Positions 23,681 through 34,785 of a stretch of 64,000 bases of DNA are shown here, piece after piece. A model generated the notes under the pieces. That model did not search any database and was not told where the DNA came from. It saw only the letters and a program-made list of their open reading frames with translations. A program made the position numbers and the translations under genes. The stretch comes from Gigaspora rosea (lineage: Eukaryota > Glomeromycota > Glomeromycetes > Diversisporales > Gigasporaceae): positions 428,285 through 492,284 of the forward strand of contig QKWP01000003.1 in assembly GCA_003550325.1 (NCBI GenBank), in the 5' to 3' direction. Every line of letters begins with the position of its first letter. The first letter of the stretch is position 1.

Positions 23681-24029
23681 ATAAAGATAAACCTTATTAC
23701 CCGAAACTATGTGTGTTAGTTTATTGTTTTAAACCATCTACTTTTGTTCACGATCAAACTAAACCAGCCCAATTTAATCAAGCTCTCCCAACCGATCGTA
23801 ACAACGGGCGTATTTGACTCGATTGATGTGCCAATGTGATAATACAGAGATCATTTTCACCAATGAGTCCAATCCGCCCATATGCCGATCGTCATCAGAA
23901 TAAATCAAGTGGCTACGCACTTTAAGCACTATCGATATACTAGCAACTATGCTACCAATGTGAAAGCAAATCAAACTGCGCACAGGCACGCGCATCCTGA
24001 CCAAAATAACAGAATTCTATTTTCTAATC

Positions 24030-24400
24030 ATTTGGAATCCACGTAGAATCCTGCCATTTTGTGCAGCTTAAACGTCTTTTACGGCCGGCCTGCAATATGC
24101 AGGGGGAAACCACCGGCCAAGATCATGTGTCTTCAAAGCTTCTGGCTAACAGCCGGCCTGCATTTATGCGGGCGGGAAACCACCGGCTAACGCCAATTAT
24201 ACACAAACGCACTGATGTATGCTATATATATATCTGTCAATTATACATCAATCGCACTGATGTATTTCTCTTTCAATTATACATCAAACGCACTGATGTA
24301 TGCTATATATCACTTAATAAAGTTTGAATATCCAGCGCTATTAGCGCTGAAATGCGTCCAACTATGATACATACGTGCTATACATGATTTACGCCGTACC
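24030..24400 (+). repeat. GCCGG-hairpin repeat, copy 2
   Basis: Two near-perfect double hairpins occur at about 24091-24130 and 24150-24190. In the first, outer stem GGCCGG/CCGGCC encloses CCTGCA-ATA-TGCAGG and the bulge GGGAAACCA. In the second, the outer stem is AGCCGG/CCGGCT. Three tandem copies of a short hairpin with ATACATCAAACGCACTGATG follow (24195-24300), then CACTTAATAAAGTTTGAATA. The block ends about 150 bp before the kinase start codon. It could carry a polyadenylation-like AATAAA of a retroelement. Confidence 0.78.
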
Positions 24401-24474
24401 TTAATTTTGGTGAAATTAAAATGCTGTATCATGTAATACATGTACAGTAATACATGTAGTACATATTAATATGG

Positions 24475-24495
24475 CAGTACGTACGTACGTACGTG
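24475..24495. promoter_or_regulatory. ACGT tandem run upstream of kinase
   Basis: Five consecutive GTAC/ACGT units lie about 60 bp before the kinase start codon. They are followed by a C/T-rich stretch. A promoter role is only inferred from position. Confidence 0.3.
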
Positions 24496-24553
24496 GATAC
24501 TTTCGCTTTTTCTTTTCAAACAAGATTAGTACATAAAGATACAAAAATAAATT

Positions 24554-26375
24554 ATGGCAAACGTACAAGACGAATGGCTTGAAAAAGCTATTGACGAAAG
24601 ACATATCGATTATGTTGAATATAATAAATTTACAAATCCTATCAAGATCGGTAGTGGAGGTTTTGGAAATGTTTTTAGATACGAGTGGAAGGACTGCGAA
24701 TTAACGGTTGCTCTTAAATGTCTTAAAGTTGATACAAACACAGATGAAAAAATCATTAAAGACTTTATTAATGAGGTATTAAATTTATTATACTAAATCC
24801 TAATAGCATCATACTATGGAATAATAATTCCTATAATTATAATTAATATAATCAGCTTAAACTATTACGAAGTGTTTCTTGCCATCCAAACGTTATTACA
24901 TTTTATGGAGTTACAAAAGGTAGGAAATGATTTATAATTTTCGAAAGTATCAAATAATAATGTTAAACAAAATTTCTATCAAATTGAATATATAGACAGC
25001 TACGGGAATTATAATATGATTTTGGAATATGCTGATGAAGGAACTTTACGAACATATCTAAAAACAAATTTTACAAGATTACAATGGACAAATAAACTAC
25101 GTATTGCTGAGGAAATAACACTTGGACTTTTATTTTTACATAATAAGGGTATTATTCACAGAGATTTGGTAAATGTAGTACTATGTATATTTTACGTAAT
25201 TATTTTATTTATTATTAATTTACTAATACGTACTTTAATTATTTATTTTAATAATTTAGCATTCAAATAACATTTTAATTCATAAAAGACATCCTAAAAT
25301 TACAGATTTTGGACTATCAAAGCATATGAATGAAATGTATATGACTTCGAACTCAATTGTTCATGGAATGCCGGCGTATATCGAACCTAAGTGCTTTATC
25401 GATTCCAAATACAAACGTGATAAAAGATCTGATATCTATAGTTTTGGAGTAATCCTCTGGGAAATTTCAAGCGGCAAACCTCCATTTCAAACTTTTCAAT
25501 CCAGAGATTCACTTGTTATTCACATATTCCAGGGAAATAGAGAAGATTCTATAGAAGACACACCACCTCTATATGTCGAACTTTATAAAAAATGTTGGGA
25601 CAACGATCCTGCTAATCGTCCAGAAACAAAAGTAATTCTCAATACTTTAAAGCAACTTATTCCTAGCGAAACTTTAAATCGAAACGATCCTATTAAGACA
25701 TTATCTGAGAATATCGAAATTTCCTCAAGTCATTATAACAATATTGCAATTGCAAATTCACTTGAAATTACAACATCATCTCCGCTTTATTTAACTGACA
25801 CGATGAATTCAAATACTTCAGTACAAGATAAAAGTACTTTTGAGGATTTGAGAAAAGAAGTACGCGAATATTTCAAACAAAAGAAATTTCTCAAAGCTTT
25901 AGAACTTTTTGAAGAAATTCTTAAAAACAATCAGCATAGTCCTGATGATCAACAAAGCGCTTCAACTTGGGATCTTTCAAATGATAAATGTGGACTAGGA
26001 AATTTAAATGAATTAACTAAGGTACTTTGCAAGAACTCCACGCTGACTTCTCTGAACCTTAACAATAATGATCTTGGATCCGAAGGAGGAAAAGCATTAG
26101 CAGATGCACTCTGCAAGAACTCCACGCTGACTTCTCTGGGCCTTCGGAGTAATAATCTTGAATCCGAAGGAGGAAAAGCATTAGCAGATGCACTCTGCAA
26201 GAACTCCACGCTGACTTCTCTGGGCCTTCGGAGTAATAAACTTGGATCCGAAGGAGGAAAAGCATTAGCAGATGCACTCTGCAAGAACTCCACGCTGAAA
26301 GATTTGAAAATTAATTATGGAAATTATGTTGGTTTTGAATTAACATCAAATAATTCGTATCTTAAAATAGAATAA
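24554..26375 (+). CDS. TKL protein kinase fused to leucine-rich repeats
   Basis: Four exons: 24554-24775, 24856-24919, 24996-25168 and 25260-26375. All junctions are GT...AG and in phase, giving about 524 residues. Kinase hallmarks in order: glycine loop GSGGFGNV, VALK lysine (about residue 55), HPNVITFYG, EYADEGTLRTYL, HRDLHSNNIL catalytic loop (HRD Asp and Asn present, split by intron 3), TDFGLSK, PAYIEPKCF activation segment, SDIYSFGVILWEI, and NRPE near the end. These indicate an active Ser/Thr kinase of the tyrosine-kinase-like group. After a Ser/Thr-rich linker come a short helical segment (EDLRKEVREYFKQKKFLKAL) and about 3.5 LRRs of 28 residues (LCKNSTLTSLNL, then GSEGGKALADA), the NLR/RNI type that forms a curved binding surface. 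No signal peptide or membrane segment, so probably cytoplasmic. Large TKL families fused to repeats are known from Glomeromycotina; the ligand or substrate is unknown. Confidence 0.92.
26025..26300 (+). repeat. 84-bp LRR-coding tandem repeats
   Basis: Units at 26025-26108, 26109-26192 and 26193-26276, then a partial unit to 26300, are almost identical at the DNA level, including third codon positions. Units 2 and 3 differ at only a few bases (AATAATCTTGAATCC versus AATAAACTTGGATCC). They are GC-richer than the rest of the gene. This indicates recent unequal crossing over or gene conversion, able to change LRR number quickly. Confidence 0.92.
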
Positions 26376-26696
26376 AGTATAGATATATTTTATTATCTAA
26401 ATTCTACACTAATTCATCCGTAACACATGAATATTATGCCTGGATAATATTAAGCATTGTAAAGACTTTATATATTATCGCAAATTTGTTAGCCAAATAA
26501 AAAGTTAGAAAAGCAGATTTCGAAATTAATGTTTTAGGTATAAGACTTGAAATAGATAAAACGTGAAAGAAAAGTTTAATTGGTGTTGAAGGGAATTAAA
26601 GATTAGTAATAATGAAGAAAATTAACTCGATAAATGTATTGGGGAAATTGTAGCTAGCTAACATGTATAAAAAACCATTGTATTCAACTTAACATA
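26376..26696. other. 3' flank of kinase gene
   Basis: No coding sequence. An AATAAA-like word (CCAAATAAAAAG) lies near 26494. The stretch ends at the TIR element starting at 26697. Confidence 0.35.
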
Positions 26697-27443
26697 GTGG
26701 AAGTTTATTTTGATTGGTTGTTAAAATACTTTAGAAAAAATGTAGATCGTTCTTCGGATAAAGTATTGGCTATGCCCAGATGAAATTTTATTTACTTATG
26801 AAAACTTTCTCAATATTTTTTAAAGATGCATATTATAGCTTTACAATATATTAATTAGGGTTTATAACTATTCATATTTCACAATATATACAATATTATT
26901 TCATTTTGCAATAAGTAAAATATTTATTTTATAGCAAATACTCTACTCTAAGTTTTACAACACAATCTGCTGAATAAAATAACATATACAAACATTTCTA
27001 AACACTTCTACTATAAAAAATATTAATAAACTACTTATAATTTAAATATAATAAAAAAGTGAGTTTGGAATGTTATTTTCGAATATTTATACTTTTTATT
27101 TATAGAAATCAAAGTAGAACTATATAGTTAAAACAACTTTCATTTACTAATTGCTTAGGTTGCTAAAATACCTTCTGATTTTTCAAAACTTTTACTTTTT
27201 ATTTAGTTTTTCAATCTTTTGTATTCTATTGCATCAGTTATTAAAAAACGGTAGGTTTAAAAATAGAAAAACTATATATTAAGTTATTGTAGTAGTTATA
27301 ATACATATTACAGAAAAAAATTTTATATATTATAACTATTTTTACTTATTAAAAGACTTTAAAAATTGCAATTAACAATATTAAAAAAAGATTTTTACCA
27401 ATCAAATATATCTTTAATCTAACTAATCAAAATAAACTTCCAC
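26697..27443. mobile_element. 747-bp TIR element with TA duplication
   Basis: The left end is GTGGAAGTTTATTTTGATTG and the right end is AATCAAAATAAACTTCCAC, flanked by TA at 26695-26696 and 27444-27445. The TIR is about 20-25 bp and nearly perfect. The interior is AT-rich with no transposase, so the copy is non-autonomous and Tc1/mariner-like by target choice. Confidence 0.8.
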
Positions 27444-28663
27444 TATGCTATTCAACTTCTTGTATTTTTAAACAATGTTTGAGTAAATTTCTTTTTATAA
27501 TAAAGTCTTCTAAATGATTTTTTATATATTGTATTGAAATAGGTTTAAATATATATTGGGTTAGAGGAATATTAAATAGTTTAAGGTAAAAAGATTAAAA
27601 TAGGTTTATAATAATAAAGTAGAAAATATGTAATAGTGAATAATGTAATCAATAATCACTATAAACTATAAATCAAATAAAATAATCAATATAGCTTATA
27701 TACAATAATCAACAAATACAATTATTTTATTTTCATTTACTATTCAAGTAGCTTTAACTAGCAGGTCTGATATCTCCCAACTAATAGTAACAATAACATA
27801 AAAATTTATACAAAGTTCTATAATCATATGAACAATTTAAAAGAATTAACTAAACTTGTTACACAAAATTCAAGTTATATAATCCAATATGAAGTTACAA
27901 ATCAATTTAGTCTGTTAAATTAAGTTTTACAAGGTTTATTAAAGTTAAAGTCAAATTCAAAAGATAAATATTTATTTTATTTAATAGTATTATTTTAAAA
28001 TAGGCTTGAAACTTCATATTGAAATTTATTGAAGTTGAGGAGATTATATATATTTTAAATTATTATTATATGCATAAACTTTGCACTATATTCACTGTAT
28101 ATATACTATATCCACTATATATATACTATATTTACTGTATATGTACTATAAACTTAGGTTTTCCCACTTAAGCCATTTTATTTGTATATATGATTTAAAA
28201 ATAATTACAATATAAAAACTCAAATTAAAATAATTACAATATAAACACTAAAATAAAAAATAATTTATTATAATAGTTAGATTCCATAGCTGGAGTAGCA
28301 ATGTTCTAATTTTTTTTAATATATAGATGTATATTAGCTATTTTTTATATTTGGGTTTTATATAGTAAACAGTGTGTGATTTAGAAAATTTGGAAATCAA
28401 AAGGTTAGTAGTTTATGCATTTAACAAGTTGTAAGTATAATTAGTACAGTTCAAATAATAATAATTGAAGTTTTGAATATGTAAGCCAAAGATTGCCTAA
28501 ATAATAACCTATTTTTATATATTTTTTTTATTATATATTTAATACTAATAAAGTTATAATATTTGTTATTTTTATACAATTTATAGGCTAGTACAAAAAA
28601 ATTTGTATTTCAAATAGCTTTAATTAAAATATTTTTATACAAATTAATTAATTTTAATGGTTT
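27444..28663. other. AT-rich, no gene
   Basis: No gene is visible. A tandem array of a roughly 20-bp unit (ACTGTATATATACTATATYC) with about three copies lies at 28085-28152. Confidence 0.5.
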
Positions 28664-29820
28664 TACTAAATTACACCACTGGTGCTCAACACCACAATGA
28701 TTTTTACCAATTAAATTTTTTAAATGCAGTGTAATGTAAAGATCAGATGTAACATAAAATTTTTGTTTGTTTTGTTATTTTTTTTAAAAAATACCTTCTA
28801 ATTCAAAATTTTATTCAAGTTGACTTATATAGTAAGTCAACAGATCAAAAAGATAGCTAAGCAGGGATATGCTAGCGGCAATCCAGTTATGTCAGGATGA
28901 ACCTTAATCCTGATCATGCATACGGAGATCACATATAAAAATCAGATAAGTAGATCTGAATTAGCTGCCTAATTTAAAATCACAATAGAATGCTAACAAT
29001 ACTTTCATTATCAGGGGTAAGTATAAGAAAGTGCACGCTATAAGTGAACCAACAGCCATCTCCACTAGAAGCAAAGTTGGCACCCAAACCCTCCTACCTA
29101 TATGAATTATATAGAATCTACGTAGAAGATTTGCATTCCATGCTAGCTAAACTTCTTATCAAAGCTGGCCTGCTTTATGCAATGTGGAAACACTAGCTGA
29201 TAATACTTATTATGAGTGATGCTAATGACAGTTATACCTGGCACAAATTGTAGTTGCTATTTTTAGGAATATAGCCAGTGCATCAATCACAACAATGTAT
29301 GCTACTGCTGCATGCTAATAAGTCTTAATATCTTGTGCTCGCTATTCAGATGCATTCAAATAATAATCATAGAGGCCGGCCTGCTTTATGCAGTGTGGAA
29401 GACCAATAGCTGATGCTACTCATCGTGATTCAAACCAGACGGCAATCCCCGGCGTGGTTATGTTTGCATTTCTGGGCGTATTGCATGTCTCGTTTATATA
29501 TCAAACACTAATGTATGCTGCAAATTCTCAATAATATCATTCAATAAATTTTGATATCTGGTATACTAGCTAGTTATACTCCAAGCAATTATGTATTACA
29601 TGCATGCAATGATTTTTGTCTATGAACCTACCTTTTTTTTTAAAAAAACCCCCTTGCAAAATTTTACTATATACTATACCTCACTCTAATCCTAACTATT
29701 AACTCTAACTCAACATTTATCAACTTTAACTTTTGTTTATTTTTTTTGTTTACTTTTTTGATATTGATCTTTATGTTACACCACATAATGGTGTTGAACA
29801 CCAGTAGTGTGATTTAGTCC
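28664..29820. mobile_element. TIR element enclosing a GCCGG-hairpin repeat
   Basis: The left end has ACTAAATTACACCACTGGTG then CTCAACACCA, and the right end has GGTGTTGAACACCAGTAGTG then TGATTTAGT, in inverse orientation. Further in, GATCAGATGTAACATAAA faces TGATCTTTATGTTACACC. Related sequence lies near 36310-36600 and 54820-55130 (GGTTTTACTAAA, GATCAGRTGTAAC, and CTCTAACTCTAA at the inner border). No transposase is seen. Confidence 0.65.
29100..29600 (+). repeat. GCCGG-hairpin repeat, copy 3
   Basis: Two decayed hairpins occur. AGCTGGCCTGCTTTATGCA with CTAGCTGA starts at about 29153. GGCCGGCCTGCTTTATGCAG starts at about 29372. They precede ATCAAACACTAATGTATGCT and TTCAATAAATTTTGATATCT, the same order as copy 2. 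AATCTACGTAGAA just upstream matches AATCCACGTAGAA upstream of copy 2, so the shared unit extends 5' of the hairpins. Confidence 0.7.
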
Positions 29821-30221
29821 TACTGATTTTAATTTTTTAATTTAATATGATTATTAAATTATCTAATTAATAAAAATAAAATTATTTTGATTATTTTATT
29901 AATTTAATAAATCTTATTGTCACCCCCTATTACACGCTTTTTCTGTTACAGATTATACTAATTACTATAATGTTACAGGTATGATTGGATCGTACTCTGA
30001 TATTGTGAAATATTATAGTATAATGTATAAATAAAATTGATCATTATAATAATATTTGTTATACTGGATGCAGTATATAATAAAGCATTTGATTTCTTTA
30101 ACCTACCTTCTTTCGCTTGCTTAAATTAGAATTTTATCCAAAGTTTTATACTTATCATCCACCTTCAACTACATGTTGGCGCTACTAGTAATAAGGTACA
30201 AACAAAAAAACTTATAAAACT
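29821..30221. other. 5' flank of the MULE gene
   Basis: AT-rich sequence with no coding potential. It probably contains the MULE promoter or the left terminus, but I could not identify a TIR. Confidence 0.35.
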
Positions 30222-30746
30222 ATGACTAGTAGTGAGGTTAATATTGAAAACAACTTGGATAACGAAGTTAATATTGAAAATAACAACTTGCACAATGAAG
30301 TTAATATTGAAAACAACAACTTACATAATGTAGTTAATGTTGAAAATAACTTGTACGATAAAGTTAACTGTTAATGTTGAAAACAACAACTTGTACAACA
30401 AAGTTAATGTTAAAAATAACTTGCACAAAGTAAATATTGAAAATAACAATTTGCATGACAGAGTAAATAGTAAAATAACAACTTGCATGATGAAATAAAT
30501 AACAACTTTCACAAAAATACTAGTATTGAAGAAGTTGAAATAGTAAGTATCAATATTGCAAAATGAAGTAATAATTGTAGCTTTTTTTAAAGCAAACATT
30601 CTATAACTTTTTTTTGTTATGTGTTGATTATACATTCAGGAACTAGAACAATGTTGATTCCTTTTTTGAAGCATATAGTCAACAGTTTGGCTTTGCAATT
30701 ATAAAAAAGAGTTGAATGATGCGATAGTATAATTGATTCTGATATG

Positions 30747-31420
30747 ATTTCCCGAAAGTTAGTACCTGCCAGCTCATTTTACTGACCCCATATTCCCAAT
30801 AGAATGTTTCACCTACAGCACTTTTTGTTGACAGAATCTTTCCTTGACATGCTATGTTTTCGATATCCCCCTTTCCTAGATATCTCATATTTTTGACAAG
30901 ACATTTATCTGACATGATATATTTCTAATTTGACTTTTCTCTGACACTTAATTTTATTGAATGCACTTCTTCTGACAAGAACAATAAGCCTAGTGATCAT
31001 CACATCACATGAAATCATGCACTACGTCATTTGTTTACTAGCACTATCAACTCGGCCTAAATTATACTATCACCTAACCCCAATTTAGCCCTAACCATAA
31101 CCCTAATTTAGGCTGAGTGCTTAATCATGTGATGTGATGAACATGAATATATCACTCTACCTATTTAAACGAATTCTAATCAGGAAAAGATCTTGTTAGA
31201 AAAAGGTGTCAGAAACATGTCATTTCAGAAAAATGTTCTTTCTGAAATACGTCATGTCAGTAAAATGTCTTTTCAAAATATGTTCTGTCAAGAAAAGGGG
31301 AGGTTGAAAACATGGTATGTTGAGAAAAGATTCTGTCAACAAAAAATGCTATGTAAAATATTCTGTCGGGAATATGGGGTTGGTAAAATGAACTGGCAGG
31401 TAACTAACTTTCGGGGAATC
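30747..31420. mobile_element. Long-TIR foldback with TGACA sub-repeats
   Basis: Arms begin GATTTCCCGAAAGTTAGT and end ACTAACTTTCGGGGAATC, then share TACCTGCCAG and CCCCATATTCCC. Inside each arm TGACAAGA/TCTGTCA-type words recur many times, for example TTGACAAGACATTTATCTGA and TTCTGTCAAGAAAAG. The arms are about 300 bp and meet around a spacer with ATCACATCACATGA and its inverse. It interrupts the FAR1 domain of the MULE. I found no convincing target duplication. Confidence 0.75.
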
Positions 31421-32908
31421 AAGCAACAACTGTATAATTAGGTATAGGTCTTTGGGGTGTGAATATGAAAAAAATATATTCCTTAAAAGAACATTGATAT
31501 AAACACTCACTGTAAACAACAATCCAAGCGCCAGGAATATATATAGCATGTAAATCTAAATTTTTATAGCAATGCTAGCTGTATTATAGTTACGACATTT
31601 GTTGGTGCCCACAATCATGAACTTCATTCTGAAATTTGCAAATTTGGCACTAAATTTAGATCAATTGGAAAGGAAGCATTAGATAACATTGAGTTCTATA
31701 CCAAAAACAGATCTTCAATCACTATACAGAGACAGCTGTTAAAAGCCAAGTACCCTGATATGGTTTTTTTGGATGTGGACCTTGCAAATGCTATTCAGCA
31801 TTTTAAAGCTAAATCTCGAGACAACCTTAAAGAAGTTGCTTTACAGCTTTTTTCCTATCTTACTAACAAGCAGTCTGAAGAAGTAAGATGGATTGTTGAA
31901 TTTAAACTAGATGATAATTGTCTAATTCGACTTTTTTGGATAACATCTAGCCAAGTCTCCCTTGGCCTAAATATACCACAATATTGTTTTGAATGATAAC
32001 ACAGCTAAGACAAATTGGTACCAGATGCCTCTTAGCTTGTTTCTTATAATTGACAACAATACTAGGTCTCGTTTAGTAGCACAAGTATTGGTAAATGATG
32101 AGACAGTTGATTCTTACCAATGGATCTTTCAATGTACTAAAAAAAGCTACTAGAGCTGAACCATTAGTTTTCATTACAGATGCTGATTCAGCAATAGATA
32201 GTCCACTTAAATGGGTATATACAAATACTAGTTCATTGCATTGCATTTATCACATTTACCAAAACCTAGTAAAAAACCTTAAAGCGGTATTAGGTAATAC
32301 ATACAAACAATTTATTAAGGAATTTTTTCATTTTTGCAATACTTTGGATAGTAAATTATTTGAAATAAGATGGCAATCATTATTACAAAAATATCCATCC
32401 TCTGCATGCTATCTAAATTGAGTTCTTTATCCAAGTCATCACACATGGGCCTGTACTTTCACATCCAAAATTTTTACTGCTGGGTTTCAAACTATATCAC
32501 ATATGGAATGTTATAATAACATCATCAAACGATCACTGCATAGTAATAGCAGCTAGCTTATGTGATTTGGTTAAGACCTTAGATTTTAGGCTTGAAAAAG
32601 AAGCTGGATATAATTGTTTTTTCAGTATCAAACTTTATCTTCTTGTATGGGTACTGTCTTAGTTGGAAGTGAGTTATTTCTAGCTATTGATCAACAAATA
32701 GTAGAATATTTGATACCACATATTCTTTTTGTGGAACAAGTTGAAATGGTCCAATGTTTGTATTTTAATGCCACCTTGGTGATTTAGAAATAATCAGGCT
32801 ATATAATGATGTTAATTATATGGAACAATAGCATTTTATATTGTATGATATAATATAAATCTTCATAGTTTAGTTAATATTGTGGGTTCAATCATATTTT
32901 AGATAATT

Positions 32909-34785
32909 GGCAGGGGTCTTAATGGGTTGGGTTGGGTCGGGTTTGGGCCTGACCCGGGTCAGACCCACTTGGGTCAAAACCCGACCTGGGTTTTACCCGC
33001 CTCATGTCAAACCTGACCCGGGTCTGACCCGCCTCATGCCAAACCCGACCCAGGTCTGACCCGCTTCATGTCAAACCTAACCCAGGTCTGACTTAACCCA
33101 ACCAAACCTGGGTTGAACCCAGGTTAATGATTGGTGACGCAACGATTGCTTATTATATTACTACCTAAAACATATTTAAGGCCATATAAAGTTTGTACTT
33201 TGTATATTCTATTCTAACTTATGTATTCGTCAGGTGCTATTAGTGGCCAAACAAAAAGATCCGAGCGTATTTCGAAAATAAATGAGACTTTAAAATTTTA
33301 TTTGTGTATCAAAATTTTGAAGTCAAAAAATGAAATGTGACTCCTATTTTGACAAGATAACAAACTATTTAAAATGATATTAGAAGCAGTATCGATTAAT
33401 TATATTTGATAATAAATATGTCTTCTCGAGAAAGAACACATTTCAATTCAGAATTGAAGTAAATTCAAAAATGACTTGAAACAATAATAGTATAGAATAA
33501 TTCTTTTATCATGCAGTGTTCAACTTGCGCTTTTCTTATTGTATTCCGTACTATATAAGTATGTAATAGAAAAATAAAATTAATGCTTACTATACAAGTA
33601 TTATTCATATATATAATATAATAATTGTTATACAAAAAAACTAAAAGCCAGTATAAGTTTAAAGTGTAACTGATTTATATCGACCTATTAAATAAATATG
33701 ATAAATGAAATATTAAAATTGTCCATAGCATTTGTATCAATAATAAAGTTAATCCATCCCGGTTAGTTATATATTTTCATACAATACTATACATATGTTT
33801 ATAACAAAAATTGTTAATAACATAGCATTTTTATGAATGTTAAATAGCATTAGGAAAACAATTTAAAGAAACTTGGCCTGAAAAATATGATGCTGATATG
33901 AGTTTAAATTTTAATAAGTAAGTGATGCAGTAATTTTAAGGATATTAAATTTATAATATAAATTTACCCTAAATTATATAGTACATGTAGAGTAGCAACA
34001 GCCAGCAAAGGTCTTTACTTCGACAAGTGACCTTCAAGATTGGAACATGATAGATATGATGAAGAAGTATCTGATGGCACAGTCGGTGGTTTATTTTGTA
34101 TAGCACAAGAAACTACTCAAAAAGTTTTAACTACTTGAAGACTAAAATTACTTGGAGAATTTGGTCATCTTACATTTAATTAGTACTTATAATTTTAAAT
34201 ACTTGTTGATTATAGTTGATAATTGTTATGAGCATTATATTTATAGAATTATATTTATGGAATTATATTTATTGTGTTCTTATTTAAAAATACATTAAAT
34301 TTATGATGTAGACATGTTTTACACCGGGTGATGCTAGTATATAAATAATACGCAAATTAAAATACTTATTATAATTGTATTTTACCCTATTATCCTATAT
34401 CATATCTTAAGTTAACCGGATAACTCAATAATTTATTCATCAATTTTATAATTCGGGTATCTGGATAGCCTAACAGTTAACCGGTTATTGTACTAAACTG
34501 TGATCACTGTATACATACTTTAAAATGATGCAGATCTGATTACTAGATCAGAGAATTTTGCCTGAATTGTATGTACTACGAAGTTCTTTTATCATATTAA
34601 TACTTTTTTATACTAAATTAATTAATTAATTATTTATTTTTGCAAAGAAATGGTTTCATCATGCATCACCATCATTAACTTGAGTCTAACCTGGGTCTGA
34701 CCCGATCTGAGTTTTTTCTGATCTGGGTCTGACCCGACCTAAGTTTTTTCTGACCCAGGTCAGACCCGACCTAGCTAAGACCCCT
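32909..34785. mobile_element. 1.9-kb TIR element with GACCCGGGTC arrays
   Basis: Ends AGGGGTCTTAA on the left and TAAGACCCCT on the right. Flanks ATAATTGGC and GTAATTGGT suggest a diverged 8-9-bp duplication, as in hAT or MULE elements. Both ends carry GC-rich arrays of GACCCGGGTC/GACCCGACC words (32930-33125, about eight copies; 34683-34780, about five), which stand out from the AT-rich surroundings. The interior has short coding-like pieces near 33850-33920 (KQFKETWPEKYDADM) and 34010-34130 (LEHDRYDEEVSDGTVGGLF) of unknown family. It splits the MULE gene. Confidence 0.72.

Noticed and set aside
23774-24004. A 76-residue minus-strand gene
   Set aside because: No recognisable domain; the region appears to be the 5' part of the dispersed GCCGG-hairpin repeat.
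24091-24190. Hammerhead or HDV-like ribozyme in the GCCGG hairpins
   Set aside because: GGCCGGC and GAAAC words are suggestive, but there is no CTGANGA core before GAAA and the HDV pseudoknot order cannot be drawn. Kept only as an unexplained hairpin.
25949-26293. Minus-strand open frames over the LRR repeats
   Set aside because: They mirror the 84-bp coding repeats and lie within a well-supported plus-strand exon.
30679-31549. Small genes on both strands around 30.7-31.5 kb
   Set aside because: They fall in the arms of a foldback element, are partly mirror images of one another, and have no domain.
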